Notes: a model not told the origin generated them from the sequence alone. A stretch of DNA of 64,000 nt from Elymus sibiricus (GCA_039707655.1 CM077676.1:190088936-190152935); one strand, 5' to 3'. Shown: positions 38,612-50,963, numbered from the stretch's first letter. Program-made: numbers and translations.

Positions 38612-40384
38612 TAACCCTAAGTTAGACAGGGTGGCGGTGGTGTCACGTGCTCGTCTCGGCGTCCGTCGTCGCTACCGCGACGACGTCCGCCTCGACACGC
38701 GTAACCCTAAGTTAGACAGGGTGGCGGTGGTGTCACGTGCTCGTCTCGGCGTCCGTCGTCGCTACCGCGACGACGTCCGCCTCGACACGCGTAACCCTAA
38801 GTTAGACAGGGTGGCGGTGGTGTCACGTGCTCGTCTCGGCGTCCGTCGTCGCTACCGCGACGACGTCCGCCTCGACTCGCGTAACCCTAAGTTAGACAGG
38901 GTGGCGGTGGTGTCACGTGATCGTCTCGGCGTCCGTCGTCACTACCGCGACGACGTCCGTCTCGACACGCGTAACCCTAAGTGAGACAGGGTGGCGGTGG
39001 TGTCACGTGCTCGTCTCGGCGTCCATCATCGCTACCGCGACGACGTCCGCCTCGACTCGCGTAACCCTAAGATAGACAGGGTGGCGGTGGTCTCACGTGC
39101 TCTTTCTCGGCGTCCGTCATCACTACCGCGACGACGTCCGCCTCGACTCGCGTAACCCTAAGATAGCCAAGGTGGCAGTGGTGTCACGTGCTCGTCTGGG
39201 CGTCCGTCTTCGCTACCGCGACGACGTCTGCCTCGACTCGCGTAACCCTAAGTTAGCCAAGGTGGCAGTGGTGTCACGTGCTCATCTCGACGTCCGTCGT
39301 CGCTACTGCGACGACGTCCGCCTCGACTCGCGTAACCCTAAGATAGACAGGGTGCCAGTGGTGTCACGTGCTCATCTCGGCGTCTGTCGTCGCTACCACG
39401 ACGACGTCCGCCTCGACTCGCGTAACGCTAAGATAGACAGGGTGGCGGTGGTGTCACGTGCTCATCTCGGCGTCCGTCGTCGCTACCGCGACGACGTTCG
39501 CCTCGACTCGCGTAACACTAAGATAGACAGGGTGGCGGTGGTGTCACGTGCTCATCTCGGCGTCCGTCGTTGCTACCGCGACGACGTCCGCCTCGACTCG
39601 CATGACCCTAAGACAGGGTGGCAGCGGTGCCACGTGCTCGTCTCGGCATCCGTCGTCGCTACTGCGAAGACGTCCGCCTCGACTCGCGTAACCCTAAGTT
39701 AGACAGGGTGGCAACGTTGTCATCTGCTCGTCTCGGCATCGGTCGTCGCTACCACGATGAAGTCCGTCTCGACTCGCGTAACCCTAAGATAGACAGGGTG
39801 GCAGTGGTGCCACGTGCTCGTCTCGGCATCCGTCGTCGCTACCGCGACGATGTCCGTCTCGACTCGCTTAACCCTAAGTTAGACAGGGTGGCGGTGGTGT
39901 CACGTGCTCGTCTCGGCGTCCGTCGTCGCTACTGCGATGATAGCCGCCTCGACTCGCGTAACCCTAAGATAGACAGGGTGGCCGTGGTGCCACGTGCTCG
40001 TCACGGCGTCCGTCGTCGCTACCGCGACGACGTCCGCCTCGACTCGCGTAACCCTAAGATAGGCAGGGTGGCAGTGGTGTCACGTGCTCGTCACGGCGTC
40101 CGTCGTCGCTACCGCGACGACGTCCGCCTATACTCGCGTAGCCCTAAGTTAGGCTGGGTGGCAGTGGTGTCACGTGCTCGTCTCGGCATCCGTAGTCGCT
40201 ACCGCGAAGACGTCCGCCTCGACTCGCGTCACCCTAAGTTAGACAGGGTGGCAGTGGTGTCACGTGCACCTCTCGACGTCCGCCTCGACTCGCGTAACCC
40301 TAAGTTAGACAGGGTGGCGGTGGTGTCACGTTCTCGTATTGGCGTCCGTCGTCGCTACTGCGACGACGTCCGCTTCGACTCGCT
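38612..40384 (+). repeat. 1773-bp tandem duplication, copy 1
   Basis: Twenty monomers (17x90 + 86 + 66 + 91). I found no difference from copy 2 in the stretches I compared, including rare variants such as GTCATCTGCTCG, GATGATAGCCGCC and CACGTGCACCTC. This is among the youngest events in the window, or an assembly duplicate. Confidence 0.9.
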
Positions 40385-40564
40385 TAACCCTAAGTTAGAC
40401 AGGGTGGCGGTGGTGTCACGTGCTCGTCTCGGCGTCCGTCGTCGCTACCGCGACGACGTCCGCCTCGACACGCGTAACCCTAAGTTAGACAGGGTGGCGG
40501 TGGTGTCACGTGCTCGTCTCGGCGTCCGTCGTCGCTACCGCGACGACGTCCGCCTCGACACGCG

Positions 40565-40573
40565 TAACCCTAA
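40565..40573 (+). other. Telomere-like motif, one per monomer (example)
   Basis: TAACCCTAA is one and a half units of the CCCTAA telomere strand. It recurs about every 90 bp in most monomers. Some classes have TAACGCTAA, TAACACTAA, TAGCCCTAA or TCACCCTAA instead. It is never tandem, so this is not a telomere tract. The resemblance may be chance or may reflect the origin of the monomer. Confidence 0.6.
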
Positions 40574-40581
40574 GTTAGACA

Positions 40582-40593
40582 GGGTGGCGGTGG
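40582..40593 (+). other. Two-tetrad G-quadruplex motif (example)
   Basis: GGGTGGCGGTGG has four GG tracts separated by single bases, which fits the pattern for a two-layer G-quadruplex on the plus strand. It recurs in every monomer that has the GGCGGTGG allele. The frequent GGCAGTGG allele breaks the third tract. Folding is inferred from pattern only; two-tetrad structures are usually weak. Confidence 0.45.
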
Positions 40594-40594
40594 T

Positions 40595-40602
40595 GTCACG
40601 TG
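40595..40602 (+). promoter_or_regulatory. GTCACGTG box, E-box/G-box and CDEI-like (example)
   Basis: GTCACGTG contains the palindrome CACGTG and matches the RTCACRTG consensus of yeast centromere element CDEI, bound by Cbf1-type bHLH proteins. It recurs in most monomers. The common GTCACATG allele also fits that consensus. GCCACGTG and GTCATGTG alleles do not, although both keep an E-box core. Binding is not shown by sequence. CACGTG is also a general bHLH and plant bZIP site. Confidence 0.45.
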
Positions 40603-40616
40603 CTCGTCTCGGCGTC

Positions 40617-40638
40617 CGTCGTCGCTACCGCGACGACG
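40617..40638 (+). other. 9-bp-stem hairpin in the monomer (example)
   Basis: CGTCGTCGC, loop TACC, GCGACGACG: a perfect 9-bp inverted repeat with a 4-base loop, present in standard monomers and absent from 66-bp ones. Rare loop changes leave the stem intact (TAAG near 60209, TAGC near 48417). Stem changes such as GTGACGACG or GTCATCGC are frequent, and I saw no compensating partner change. It may be a replication or recombination hot spot rather than an RNA. Confidence 0.7.
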
Positions 40639-42076
40639 TCCGCCTCGACTCGCGTAACCCTAAGTTAGACAGGGTGGCGGTGGTGTCACGTGATCGTCTC
40701 GGCGTCCGTCGTCACTACCGCGACGACGTCCGTCTCGACACGCGTAACCCTAAGTGAGACAGGGTGGCGGTGGTGTCACGTGCTCGTCTCGGCGTCCATC
40801 ATCGCTACCGCGACGACGTCCGCCTCGACTCGCGTAACCCTAAGATAGACAGGGTGGCGGTGGTCTCACGTGCTCTTTCTCGGCGTCCGTCATCACTACC
40901 GCGACGACGTCCGCCTCGACTCGCGTAACCCTAAGATAGCCAAGGTGGCAGTGGTGTCACGTGCTCGTCTGGGCGTCCGTCTTCGCTACCGCGACGACGT
41001 CTGCCTCGACTCGCGTAACCCTAAGTTAGCCAAGGTGGCAGTGGTGTCACGTGCTCATCTCGACGTCCGTCGTCGCTACTGCGACGACGTCCGCCTCGAC
41101 TCGCGTAACCCTAAGATAGACAGGGTGCCAGTGGTGTCACGTGCTCATCTCGGCGTCTGTCGTCGCTACCACGACGACGTCCGCCTCGACTCGCGTAACG
41201 CTAAGATAGACAGGGTGGCGGTGGTGTCACGTGCTCATCTCGGCGTCCGTCGTCGCTACCGCGACGACGTTCGCCTCGACTCGCGTAACACTAAGATAGA
41301 CAGGGTGGCGGTGGTGTCACGTGCTCATCTCGGCGTCCGTCGTTGCTACCGCGACGACGTCCGCCTCGACTCGCATGACCCTAAGACAGGGTGGCAGCGG
41401 TGCCACGTGCTCGTCTCGGCATCCGTCGTCGCTACTGCGAAGACGTCCGCCTCGACTCGCGTAACCCTAAGTTAGACAGGGTGGCAACGTTGTCATCTGC
41501 TCGTCTCGGCATCGGTCGTCGCTACCACGATGAAGTCCGTCTCGACTCGCGTAACCCTAAGATAGACAGGGTGGCAGTGGTGCCACGTGCTCGTCTCGGC
41601 ATCCGTCGTCGCTACCGCGACGATGTCCGTCTCGACTCGCTTAACCCTAAGTTAGACAGGGTGGCGGTGGTGTCACGTGCTCGTCTCGGCGTCCGTCGTC
41701 GCTACTGCGATGATAGCCGCCTCGACTCGCGTAACCCTAAGATAGACAGGGTGGCCGTGGTGCCACGTGCTCGTCACGGCGTCCGTCGTCGCTACCGCGA
41801 CGACGTCCGCCTCGACTCGCGTAACCCTAAGATAGGCAGGGTGGCAGTGGTGTCACGTGCTCGTCACGGCGTCCGTCGTCGCTACCGCGACGACGTCCGC
41901 CTATACTCGCGTAGCCCTAAGTTAGGCTGGGTGGCAGTGGTGTCACGTGCTCGTCTCGGCATCCGTAGTCGCTACCGCGAAGACGTCCGCCTCGACTCGC
42001 GTCACCCTAAGTTAGACAGGGTGGCAGTGGTGTCACGTGCACCTCTCGACGTCCGCCTCGACTCGCGTAACCCTAA

Positions 42077-44471
42077 GTTAGACAGGGTGGCGGTGGTGTC
42101 ACGTTCTCGTATTGGCGTCCGTCGTCGCTACTGCGACGACGTCCGCTTCGACTCGCTTAACCCTAAGTTAGACAGGGTGGCGGTGGTGTCACGTGCTCGT
42201 CTCGGCGTCCGTCGTCGCTACCGCGACGACGTCCGCCTCGACTCGCGTAACCCTAAGTTAGACAGGGTGGCAGTGGTGTCACGTTCTCGTCTTGGCGTCC
42301 GTCGTCGCTACCGCGACGATGTCCGCCTCGACTCGCATAACCCAAAGACAGGGTGGCAGTGGTGTCACGTGCTCGTCTCGGCGTCCGTCGTCGCTACCGC
42401 GACGACGTCCGCCTCGACTCGCGTAACCCTAAGTTAGACAGGGTGGCAGTAGTGTCACGTGCTCGTCTCGGCGTCCGTCGTCGCTACCGCGACAATGTCC
42501 GCCTAGACTCGCGTAGCCCTAAGTTAGACTGGGTGGCAGTGGTGTCACGTGCTCGTCTCGGCGTCCGTCGTCGCTACCGCGACGATGTCCGCCTAGACTC
42601 GCGTAACCCTAAGTTAGCCAGGGTGGCAGTGGTGTCACGTGCTCGTCTCGGCGTCCGTCGTCGCTACCGCGACGACGTCCGCCTCGACTCGTTTAACCCT
42701 AAATTAGACAGGTTGGCGGTGCTATCACGTGCTCGTCTCGGCGTCCGTCGTCGCTACCGCGACGACGTCCGCCTCGACTCGCGTAACGCTAAGATAGACA
42801 GGGTGGCGGTGGTGTCACGTGCTCGTCTCGGCGTCCGTCGTCGCTACCGCGATGACGTTCGCCTCGACTTGCGTAACGCTAAGATAGACTGGGTGGCGGC
42901 GGTGCCACGTGATCGTCTCGGCATCCGTCGTTGCTACCGCGAAGACGTCCGCCTCGACTCGCGTCACCCTAAGTTAGACAGGGTGGAAGTGGTGTCACGT
43001 GCTCGTCTCGACGTCCACCTCGACTTGCGTAACCCTAAGTTAGACAGGGTGGCGGTGGTGTCACGTGCTCGTCTCGGCGTCCGTCGTCGCTACCGCGACG
43101 ACGTCCGCCTCGACACGCGTAACCCTAAGTTAGACAGGGTGGCGGTGGTGTCACGTGCTCGTCTCGGCGTCCGTCGTCGCTACCGCGACGACGTTCGCCT
43201 CGACTCGCGTAACCCTAAGTTAGACAGGGTGGCGGTGGTGTCACGTGATCGTCTCGGCGTCCGTCGTCGCTACCGCGACGACGTCCGTCTCGACATGCGT
43301 AACCCTAAGTGAGACAGGGTGGTGGTGGTGTCACGTGCTCGTCTCGGCGTCCATCGTCGCTACCGCGACGACGTCCGCCTCGACTCGCGTAACCCTAAGA
43401 TAGACAGGGTGGCGGTGGTCTCACGTGCTCTTTCTCGGCGTCCGTCATCACTACCGCGACGACGTCCGCCTCGACTCGCGTAACCCTAAGATAGCCAGGG
43501 TGGCAGTGGTGTCACGTGCTCGTCTGGGCGTCCGTCTTCGCTACCGCGACGACGTCTGCCTCGACTCGCGTAACCCTAAGTTAGCCAAGGTGGCAGTGGT
43601 GTCACGTGCTCATCTCGACGTCCGTCGTCGCTACCGCGACGACGTCCGCCTCAACTCGCGTAACCCTAAGATAGACAGGGTGCCAGTGGTGTCACGTGCT
43701 CGTCTCGGCGTCTGTCGTCGCTACCACGATGACGTCCGCCTCGACTCGCGTAACGCTAAGATAGACAGGGTGGCGGTGGTGTCACGTGCTCATCTCGGCG
43801 TCCGTCGTCGCTACCGCGACGACGTTCGCCTCGACTCGCGTAACACTAAGATAGACAGTGTGGCGGTGGTGTCACGTGCTCATCTCGGCGTCCGTCGTCG
43901 CTACCGCGACGACGTCCGCCTCGACTTGCGTGACCCTAACACAGGGTGGCAGCGGTGCCACGTGCTCGTCTCCGCATCCGTCGTCGCTACTGCGAAGACG
44001 TCCGCCTCGACTCGCGTAACCCTAAGTTAGACAGGGTGGCAACGTTGTCATGTGCTCATCTCGGCATCGGTCGTCGCTACCACGATGAAGTCCGTCTCGA
44101 CTCGCGTAACCCTAAGATAGACATGGTGGCAGTGGTGCCACGTGCTCGTCTCGGCATCCGTCGTCGCTACCGCGACGACGTCCGCCTCGACTCGCGTAAC
44201 CCTAAGATAGACAGGGTGGCGGTGGTGTCACGTGCTCATCTCGGCGTCCGTCGTCGCTACCGCGACGACGTTCGCCTCGACTCGCGTAACACTAAGATAG
44301 ACAGGGTGGCGGTGGTGTCACGTGCTCATCTCGGCGTCCGTCGTCGCTACCGCGACGACGTCCGCCTCGACTCGCATGACCCTAAGACAGGGTGGCAGCG
44401 GTGCCACGTGCTCGTCTCGGCATCCGTCGTCGCTACTGCGAAGACGTCCGCCTCGACTCGCGTAACCCTAT
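42077..44471 (+). repeat. 2395-bp tandem duplication, copy 1
   Basis: Twenty-seven monomers (22x90 + 3x86 + 66 + 91). Against copy 2 I noted only four substitutions: 42105 T/G, 42724 A/G, 43529 C/T and 43730 T/C. Its first 170 bp overlap the tail of the 1773-bp duplication, so the two events are nested. Confidence 0.9.
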
Positions 44472-46866
44472 GTTAGACAGGGTGGCGGTGGTGTCACGTG
44501 CTCGTATTGGCGTCCGTCGTCGCTACTGCGACGACGTCCGCTTCGACTCGCTTAACCCTAAGTTAGACAGGGTGGCGGTGGTGTCACGTGCTCGTCTCGG
44601 CGTCCGTCGTCGCTACCGCGACGACGTCCGCCTCGACTCGCGTAACACTAAGTTAGACAGGGTGGCAGTGGTGTCACGTTCTCGTCTTGGCGTCCGTCGT
44701 CGCTACCGCGACGACGTCCGCCTCGACTCGCATAACCCAAAGACAGGGTGGCAGTGGTGTCACGTGCTCGTCTCGGCGTCCGTCGTCGCTACCGCGACGA
44801 CGTCCGCCTCGACTCGCGTAACCCTAAGTTAGACAGGGTGGCAGTAGTGTCACGTGCTCGTCTCGGCGTCCGTCGTCGCTACCGCGACAATGTCCGCCTA
44901 GACTCGCGTAGCCCTAAGTTAGACTGGGTGGCAGTGGTGTCACGTGCTCGTCTCGGCGTCCGTCGTCGCTACCGCGACGATGTCCGCCTAGACTCGCGTA
45001 ACCCTAAGTTAGCCAGGGTGGCAGTGGTGTCACGTGCTCGTCTCGGCGTCCGTCGTCGCTACCGCGACGACGTCCGCCTCGACTCGTTTAACCCTAAATT
45101 AGACAGGTTGGCGGTGCTGTCACGTGCTCGTCTCGGCGTCCGTCGTCGCTACCGCGACGACGTCCGCCTCGACTCGCGTAACGCTAAGATAGACAGGGTG
45201 GCGGTGGTGTCACGTGCTCGTCTCGGCGTCCGTCGTCGCTACCGCGATGACGTTCGCCTCGACTTGCGTAACGCTAAGATAGACTGGGTGGCGGCGGTGC
45301 CACGTGATCGTCTCGGCATCCGTCGTTGCTACCGCGAAGACGTCCGCCTCGACTCGCGTCACCCTAAGTTAGACAGGGTGGAAGTGGTGTCACGTGCTCG
45401 TCTCGACGTCCACCTCGACTTGCGTAACCCTAAGTTAGACAGGGTGGCGGTGGTGTCACGTGCTCGTCTCGGCGTCCGTCGTCGCTACCGCGACGACGTC
45501 CGCCTCGACACGCGTAACCCTAAGTTAGACAGGGTGGCGGTGGTGTCACGTGCTCGTCTCGGCGTCCGTCGTCGCTACCGCGACGACGTTCGCCTCGACT
45601 CGCGTAACCCTAAGTTAGACAGGGTGGCGGTGGTGTCACGTGATCGTCTCGGCGTCCGTCGTCGCTACCGCGACGACGTCCGTCTCGACATGCGTAACCC
45701 TAAGTGAGACAGGGTGGTGGTGGTGTCACGTGCTCGTCTCGGCGTCCATCGTCGCTACCGCGACGACGTCCGCCTCGACTCGCGTAACCCTAAGATAGAC
45801 AGGGTGGCGGTGGTCTCACGTGCTCTTTCTCGGCGTCCGTCATCACTACCGCGACGACGTCCGCCTCGACTCGCGTAACCCTAAGATAGCCAGGGTGGCA
45901 GTGGTGTCACGTGCTCGTCTGGGTGTCCGTCTTCGCTACCGCGACGACGTCTGCCTCGACTCGCGTAACCCTAAGTTAGCCAAGGTGGCAGTGGTGTCAC
46001 GTGCTCATCTCGACGTCCGTCGTCGCTACCGCGACGACGTCCGCCTCAACTCGCGTAACCCTAAGATAGACAGGGTGCCAGTGGTGTCACGTGCTCGTCT
46101 CGGCGTCTGTCGTCGCTACCACGACGACGTCCGCCTCGACTCGCGTAACGCTAAGATAGACAGGGTGGCGGTGGTGTCACGTGCTCATCTCGGCGTCCGT
46201 CGTCGCTACCGCGACGACGTTCGCCTCGACTCGCGTAACACTAAGATAGACAGTGTGGCGGTGGTGTCACGTGCTCATCTCGGCGTCCGTCGTCGCTACC
46301 GCGACGACGTCCGCCTCGACTTGCGTGACCCTAACACAGGGTGGCAGCGGTGCCACGTGCTCGTCTCCGCATCCGTCGTCGCTACTGCGAAGACGTCCGC
46401 CTCGACTCGCGTAACCCTAAGTTAGACAGGGTGGCAACGTTGTCATGTGCTCATCTCGGCATCGGTCGTCGCTACCACGATGAAGTCCGTCTCGACTCGC
46501 GTAACCCTAAGATAGACATGGTGGCAGTGGTGCCACGTGCTCGTCTCGGCATCCGTCGTCGCTACCGCGACGACGTCCGCCTCGACTCGCGTAACCCTAA
46601 GATAGACAGGGTGGCGGTGGTGTCACGTGCTCATCTCGGCGTCCGTCGTCGCTACCGCGACGACGTTCGCCTCGACTCGCGTAACACTAAGATAGACAGG
46701 GTGGCGGTGGTGTCACGTGCTCATCTCGGCGTCCGTCGTCGCTACCGCGACGACGTCCGCCTCGACTCGCATGACCCTAAGACAGGGTGGCAGCGGTGCC
46801 ACGTGCTCGTCTCGGCATCCGTCGTCGCTACTGCGAAGACGTCCGCCTCGACTCGCGTAACCCTAA
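44472..46866 (+). repeat. 2395-bp tandem duplication, copy 2
   Basis: Second copy, at a constant offset of 2395 bp throughout. The left join is seen as CCCTATGTTAG (44466-44476), where copy 1 has CCCTAAGTTAG. After 46880 the sequence goes into CAACGTTGTCATG monomers not present at the start of copy 2. Confidence 0.9.
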
Positions 46867-48358
46867 GTTAGACAGGGTGGCAACGTTGTCATGTGCTCGT
46901 CTCGGCATCGGTCGTCGCTACCACGATGAAGTCCGTCTCGACTCGCGTAACCCTAAGATAGACAGGGTGGTAGTGGTGCCACGTGCTCGTCTCGGCATCC
47001 GTCGTCGCTACCGCGACGATGTCCGTCTCGACTCGCTTAACCCTAAGTTAGACAGGGTGGCGGTGGTGTCACTTGCTCGTCTCGGCGTCCGTCGTCGCTA
47101 CCGCGACGATGGCCGCCTCGACTCACGTAACCCTAAGATAGACAGGGTGGCCGTGGTGCCACGTGCTCGTCACGGCGTCCGTCGTCGCTACCGCGACAAC
47201 GTCCGCCTCGACTCGCGTAACCCTAAGATAGGCAGGGTGGCAGTGGTGTCACGTGGTCGTCACGGCGTCCGTCGTCGCTACCGCGACGACGTCCGCCTCG
47301 ACTCGCGTAGCCCTAAGTTAGACAGGGTGGCAGTGGTGTCACGTGCTCGTCTCGGCGTCCGTAGTCGCTACCGCGACGACGACCGCCTCGACTCGCGTAA
47401 CCCTAAGACAGCGTGGCAGTGGTGTCACATGCTCGTCTCGGCGTCCGTCATCGCTACCGCGACGACGTCCGCCTATACTCGCGTCACCCTAAGTTAGACA
47501 GGGTGGCAGTGGTGTCACGTGCTCCTCTTGACGTCCGCCTCGACTCGCGTAACCCTAAGTTAGACAGGGTGGCGGTGGTGTCACGTGCTCGTATTGGCGT
47601 CCGTCGTCGCTACTGCGACGACGTCCGCTTCGACTCGCTTAACCCTAAGTTAGACAGGGTGGCGGTGGTGTCACGTGCTCGTCTCGGCGTCCGTCGTCGC
47701 TACCGCGACGACGTCCGCCTCGACTCGCGTAACCCTAAGTTAGACAGGGTGGCCGTGGTGTCACGTTCTCGTCTTGGCGTCCGTCGTCGCTACCGCGACG
47801 ACGTCCGCCTCGACTCGCATAACCCAAAGACAGGGTGGCAGTGGTGTCACGTGCTCGTCTCGGCGTCCGTCGTCGCTACCGCGACGACGTCCGCCTCGAC
47901 TCGCGTAACCCTAAGTTAGACAGGGTGGCAGTGGTGTCACGTGCTCGTCTCGGCGTCCGTCGTCGCTACTGCGACGATGTCCGCCTAGACTCGCGTAGCC
48001 CTAAGTTAGACTGGGTGGCAGTGGTGTCACGTGCTCGTCTCGGCGTCCGTCGTCGCTACCGCGACGATGTCCGCCTAGACTCGCGTAACCCTAAGTTAGC
48101 CAGGGTGGCAGTGGTGTCACGTGCTCGTCTCGGCGTCCGTCGTCGCTACCGCGACGACGTCCGCCTCGACTCGTTTAACCCTAAGTTAGACAGGTTGGCG
48201 GTGCTGTCACGTGCTCGTCTCGGCGTCCGTCGTCGCTACCGCGACGACGTCCGCCTCGACTCGCATAACGCTAAGATAGACAGGGTGGCGGTGGTGTCAC
48301 GTGCTCGTCTCGGCGTCCGTCGTCGCTACCGCGATGAGGTTCGCCTCGACTTGCGTAA

Positions 48359-49501
48359 CGCTAAGATAGACAGGGTGGCGGTGGTGTCACGTGCTCATCT
48401 CGGCGTCCGTCGTCGCTAGCGCGACGACGTCCGCCTCGACTCGCGTGACCCTAAGACAGGGTGGCAGCGGTGCCACGTGCTCGTCTCGGCATCCGTCGTT
48501 GCTACCGCGAAGACGTCCGCCTCGACTCGCGTCACCCTAAGTTAGACAAGGTGGAAGTGGTGTCACGTGCTCGTCTCGACGTCCACCTCGACTTGCGTAA
48601 CCCTAAGTTAGACAGGGTGGCGGTGGTGTCACGTGCTCGTCTCGGCGTCCGTCGTCGCTACCGCGACGACGTCCGCCTCGACTCGCGTAACCCTAAGTTA
48701 GACAGGGTGGCGGTGGTGTCACGTGCTCGTCTCGGCGTCCGTCGTCGCTACCGCGACGACGTCCGCCTCGACACGCGTAACCCTAAGTTAGACAGGGTGG
48801 CGGTGGTGTCACGTGCTCGTCTCGGCGTCCGTCGTCGCTACCGCGACGACGTCCGCCTCGACTCGCGTAACCCTAAGTTAGACAGGGTGGCGGTGGTGTC
48901 ACGTGATCGTCTCGGCGTCCGTCGTCGCTACCGCGACGACATCCGTCTCGACATGCGTAACCCTAAGTGAGACAGGGTGGTGGTGGTGTCACGTGCTCGT
49001 CTCGGCGTCCATCGTCGCTACCGCGACGACGTCCGCCTCGACTCGCGTAACCCTAAGATAGACAGGGTGGCGGTGGTCTCACGTGCTCTTTCTCGGCGTC
49101 CGTCATCACTACCGCTACGACGTCCGCCTCGACTCGCGTAACCCTAAGATAGCCAGGGTGGCAGTGGTGTCACGTGCTCGTCTGGGCGTCCGTCTTCGCT
49201 ACCGCGACGACGTCTGCCTCGACTCGCGTAACCCTAAGTTAGCCAAGGTGGCAGTGGTGTCACGTGCTCATCTCGACGTCCGTCGTCGCTACCGCGACGA
49301 CGTCCGCCTCAACTCGCGTAACCCTAAGATAGACAGGGTGCCAGTGGTGTCACGTGCTCGTCTCGGCGTCTGTCGTCGCTACCACGACGACGTCCGCCTC
49401 GACTCGCGTAACGCTAAGATAGACAGGGTGGCGGTGGTGTCACGTGCTCATCTCGGCGTCCGTCGTCGCTACCGCGATGACGTTCGCCTCGACTCGCGTA
49501 A
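48359..49501 (+). repeat. 1143-bp tandem duplication, copy 1
   Basis: Thirteen monomers (10x90 + 91 + 86 + 66). It carries a loop variant CGCTAGCGCG at 48414, which breaks the open frame but keeps the hairpin stem, and CACTACCGCTACG near 49110. Confidence 0.85.
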
Positions 49502-50644
49502 CACTAAGATAGACAGGGTGGCGGTGGTGTCACGTGCTCATCTCGGCGTCCGTCGTCGCTACTGCGACGACGTCCGCCTCGACTCGCGTGACCCTAAGAC
49601 AGGGTGGCAGCGGTGCCACGTGCTCGTCTCGGCATCCGTCGTTGCTACCGCGAAGACGTCCGCCTCGACTCGCGTCACCCTAAGTTAGACAGGGTGGAAG
49701 TGGTGTCACGTGCTCGTCTCGACGTCCACCTCGACTTGCGTAACCCTAAGTTAGACAGGGTGGCGGTGGTGTCACGTGCTCGTCTCGGTGTCCGTCGTCG
49801 CTACCGCGACGACGTCCGCCTCGACTCGCGTAACCCTAAGTTAGACAGGGTGGCGGTGGTGTCACGTGCTCGTCTCGGCGTCCGTCGTCGCTACCGCGAC
49901 GACGTCCGCCTCGACACGCGTAACCCTAAGTTAGACAGGGTGGCGGTGGTGTCACGTGCTCGTCTCGGCGTCCGTCGTCGCTACCGCGACGACGTCCGCC
50001 TCGACTCGCGTAACCCTAAGTTAGACAGGGTGGCGGTGGTGTCACGTGATCGTCTCAGCGTCCGTCGTCGCTACCGCGACGACGTCCGTCTCGACATGCG
50101 TAACCCTAAGTGAGACAGGGTGGTGGTGGTGTCACGTGCTCGTCTCGGCGTCCATCGTCGCTACCGCGACGACGTCCGCCTCGACTCGCGTAACCCTAAG
50201 ATAGATAGGGTGGCGGTGGTCTCACGTGCTCTTTCTCGGCGTCCGTCATCACTACCGCGACGACGTCCGCCTCGACTCGCGTAACCCTAAGATAGCCAGG
50301 GTGGCAGTGGTGTCACGTGCTCGTCTGGGCGTCCGTCTTCGCTACCGCGACGACGTCTGCCTCGACTCGCGTAACCCTAAGTTAGCCAAGGTGGCAGTGG
50401 TGTCACGTGCTCATCTCGACGTCCGTCGTCGCTACCGCGACGACGTCCGCCTCAACTCGCGTAACCCTAAGATAGACAGGGTGCCAGTGGTGTCACGTGC
50501 TCGTCTCGGCGTCTGTCGTCGCTACCACGACGACGTCCGCCTCGACTCGCGTAACGCTAAGATAGACAGGGTGGCGGTGGTGTCACGTGCTCATCTCGGC
50601 GTCCGTCGTCGCTACCGCGACGACGTTCGCCTCGACTCGCGTAA
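49502..50644 (+). repeat. 1143-bp tandem duplication, copy 2
   Basis: Second copy. Its B-type 91-bp monomer at 50226 is 1143 bp after that at 49083. Its last part overlaps the first copy of the 807-bp duplication. Confidence 0.85.
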
Positions 50645-50963
50645 CACTAAGATAGACAGGGTGGCGGTGGTGTCACGCGCTCATCTCGGCGTCCGTCGTC
50701 GCTACCGCGACGACGTCCGCCTCGACTCGCGTGACCCTAACACAGGGTGGCAGCGGTGCCATGTGCTCGTCTCGGCATCCGTCGTCGCTACTGCGAAGAC
50801 GTCCGCCTCGACTCGCGTAACCCTAAGTTAGACAGGGTGGCAACGTTGTCATGTGCTCATCTCGGCATCGGTCGTCGCTACCACGATGAAGTCCGTCTCG
50901 ACTCGCGTAACCCTAAGATAGACAGGGTGGCAGTGGTGCCACGTGCTCGTCTCGGCATCCGTC
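50157..50963 (+). repeat. 807-bp tandem duplication, copy 1
   Basis: Nine monomers (7x90 + 91 + 86). The 86-bp monomer is the CCTAACACAGGG form. Confidence 0.8.

Larger units (their letters stand above)
40564..40653 (+). repeat. Representative standard monomer (90 bp)
   Basis: This copy matches the apparent consensus at every position I can judge. In order it holds TAACCCTAA (40565-40573), GTTAGACA, a G-rich run GGGTGGCGGTGG (40582-40593), GTCACGTG (40595-40602), CTCGTCTCGGCGTC, a perfect hairpin (40617-40638), and TCCGCCTCGACTCGC. The first third is G-rich and the rest C-rich on the plus strand. In one frame it reads as a 30-residue, arginine-rich period (9 Arg, core RRRYRDD). The other five frames meet a stop within about one monomer. 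Common variant sites are GGCGGTGG/GGCAGTGG, CGTCTCGGC/CATCTCGGC/CGTCACGGC/CGTCTCGAC, AAGTTAG/AAGATAG and GTAACCC/GTAACGC/GTAGCCC/GTCACCC. Confidence 0.95.
40385..42157 (+). repeat. 1773-bp tandem duplication, copy 2
   Basis: Second copy. Homology continues past the unit end to 42242, where CGACT replaces CGACA. The identical span is therefore about 1858 bp (38612-40469 and 40385-42242). Confidence 0.9.

Noticed and set aside
40564..40653. CENP-B box in the monomer
   Set aside because: I see no match to the NTTCGNNNNANNCGGGN core in the consensus on either strand.
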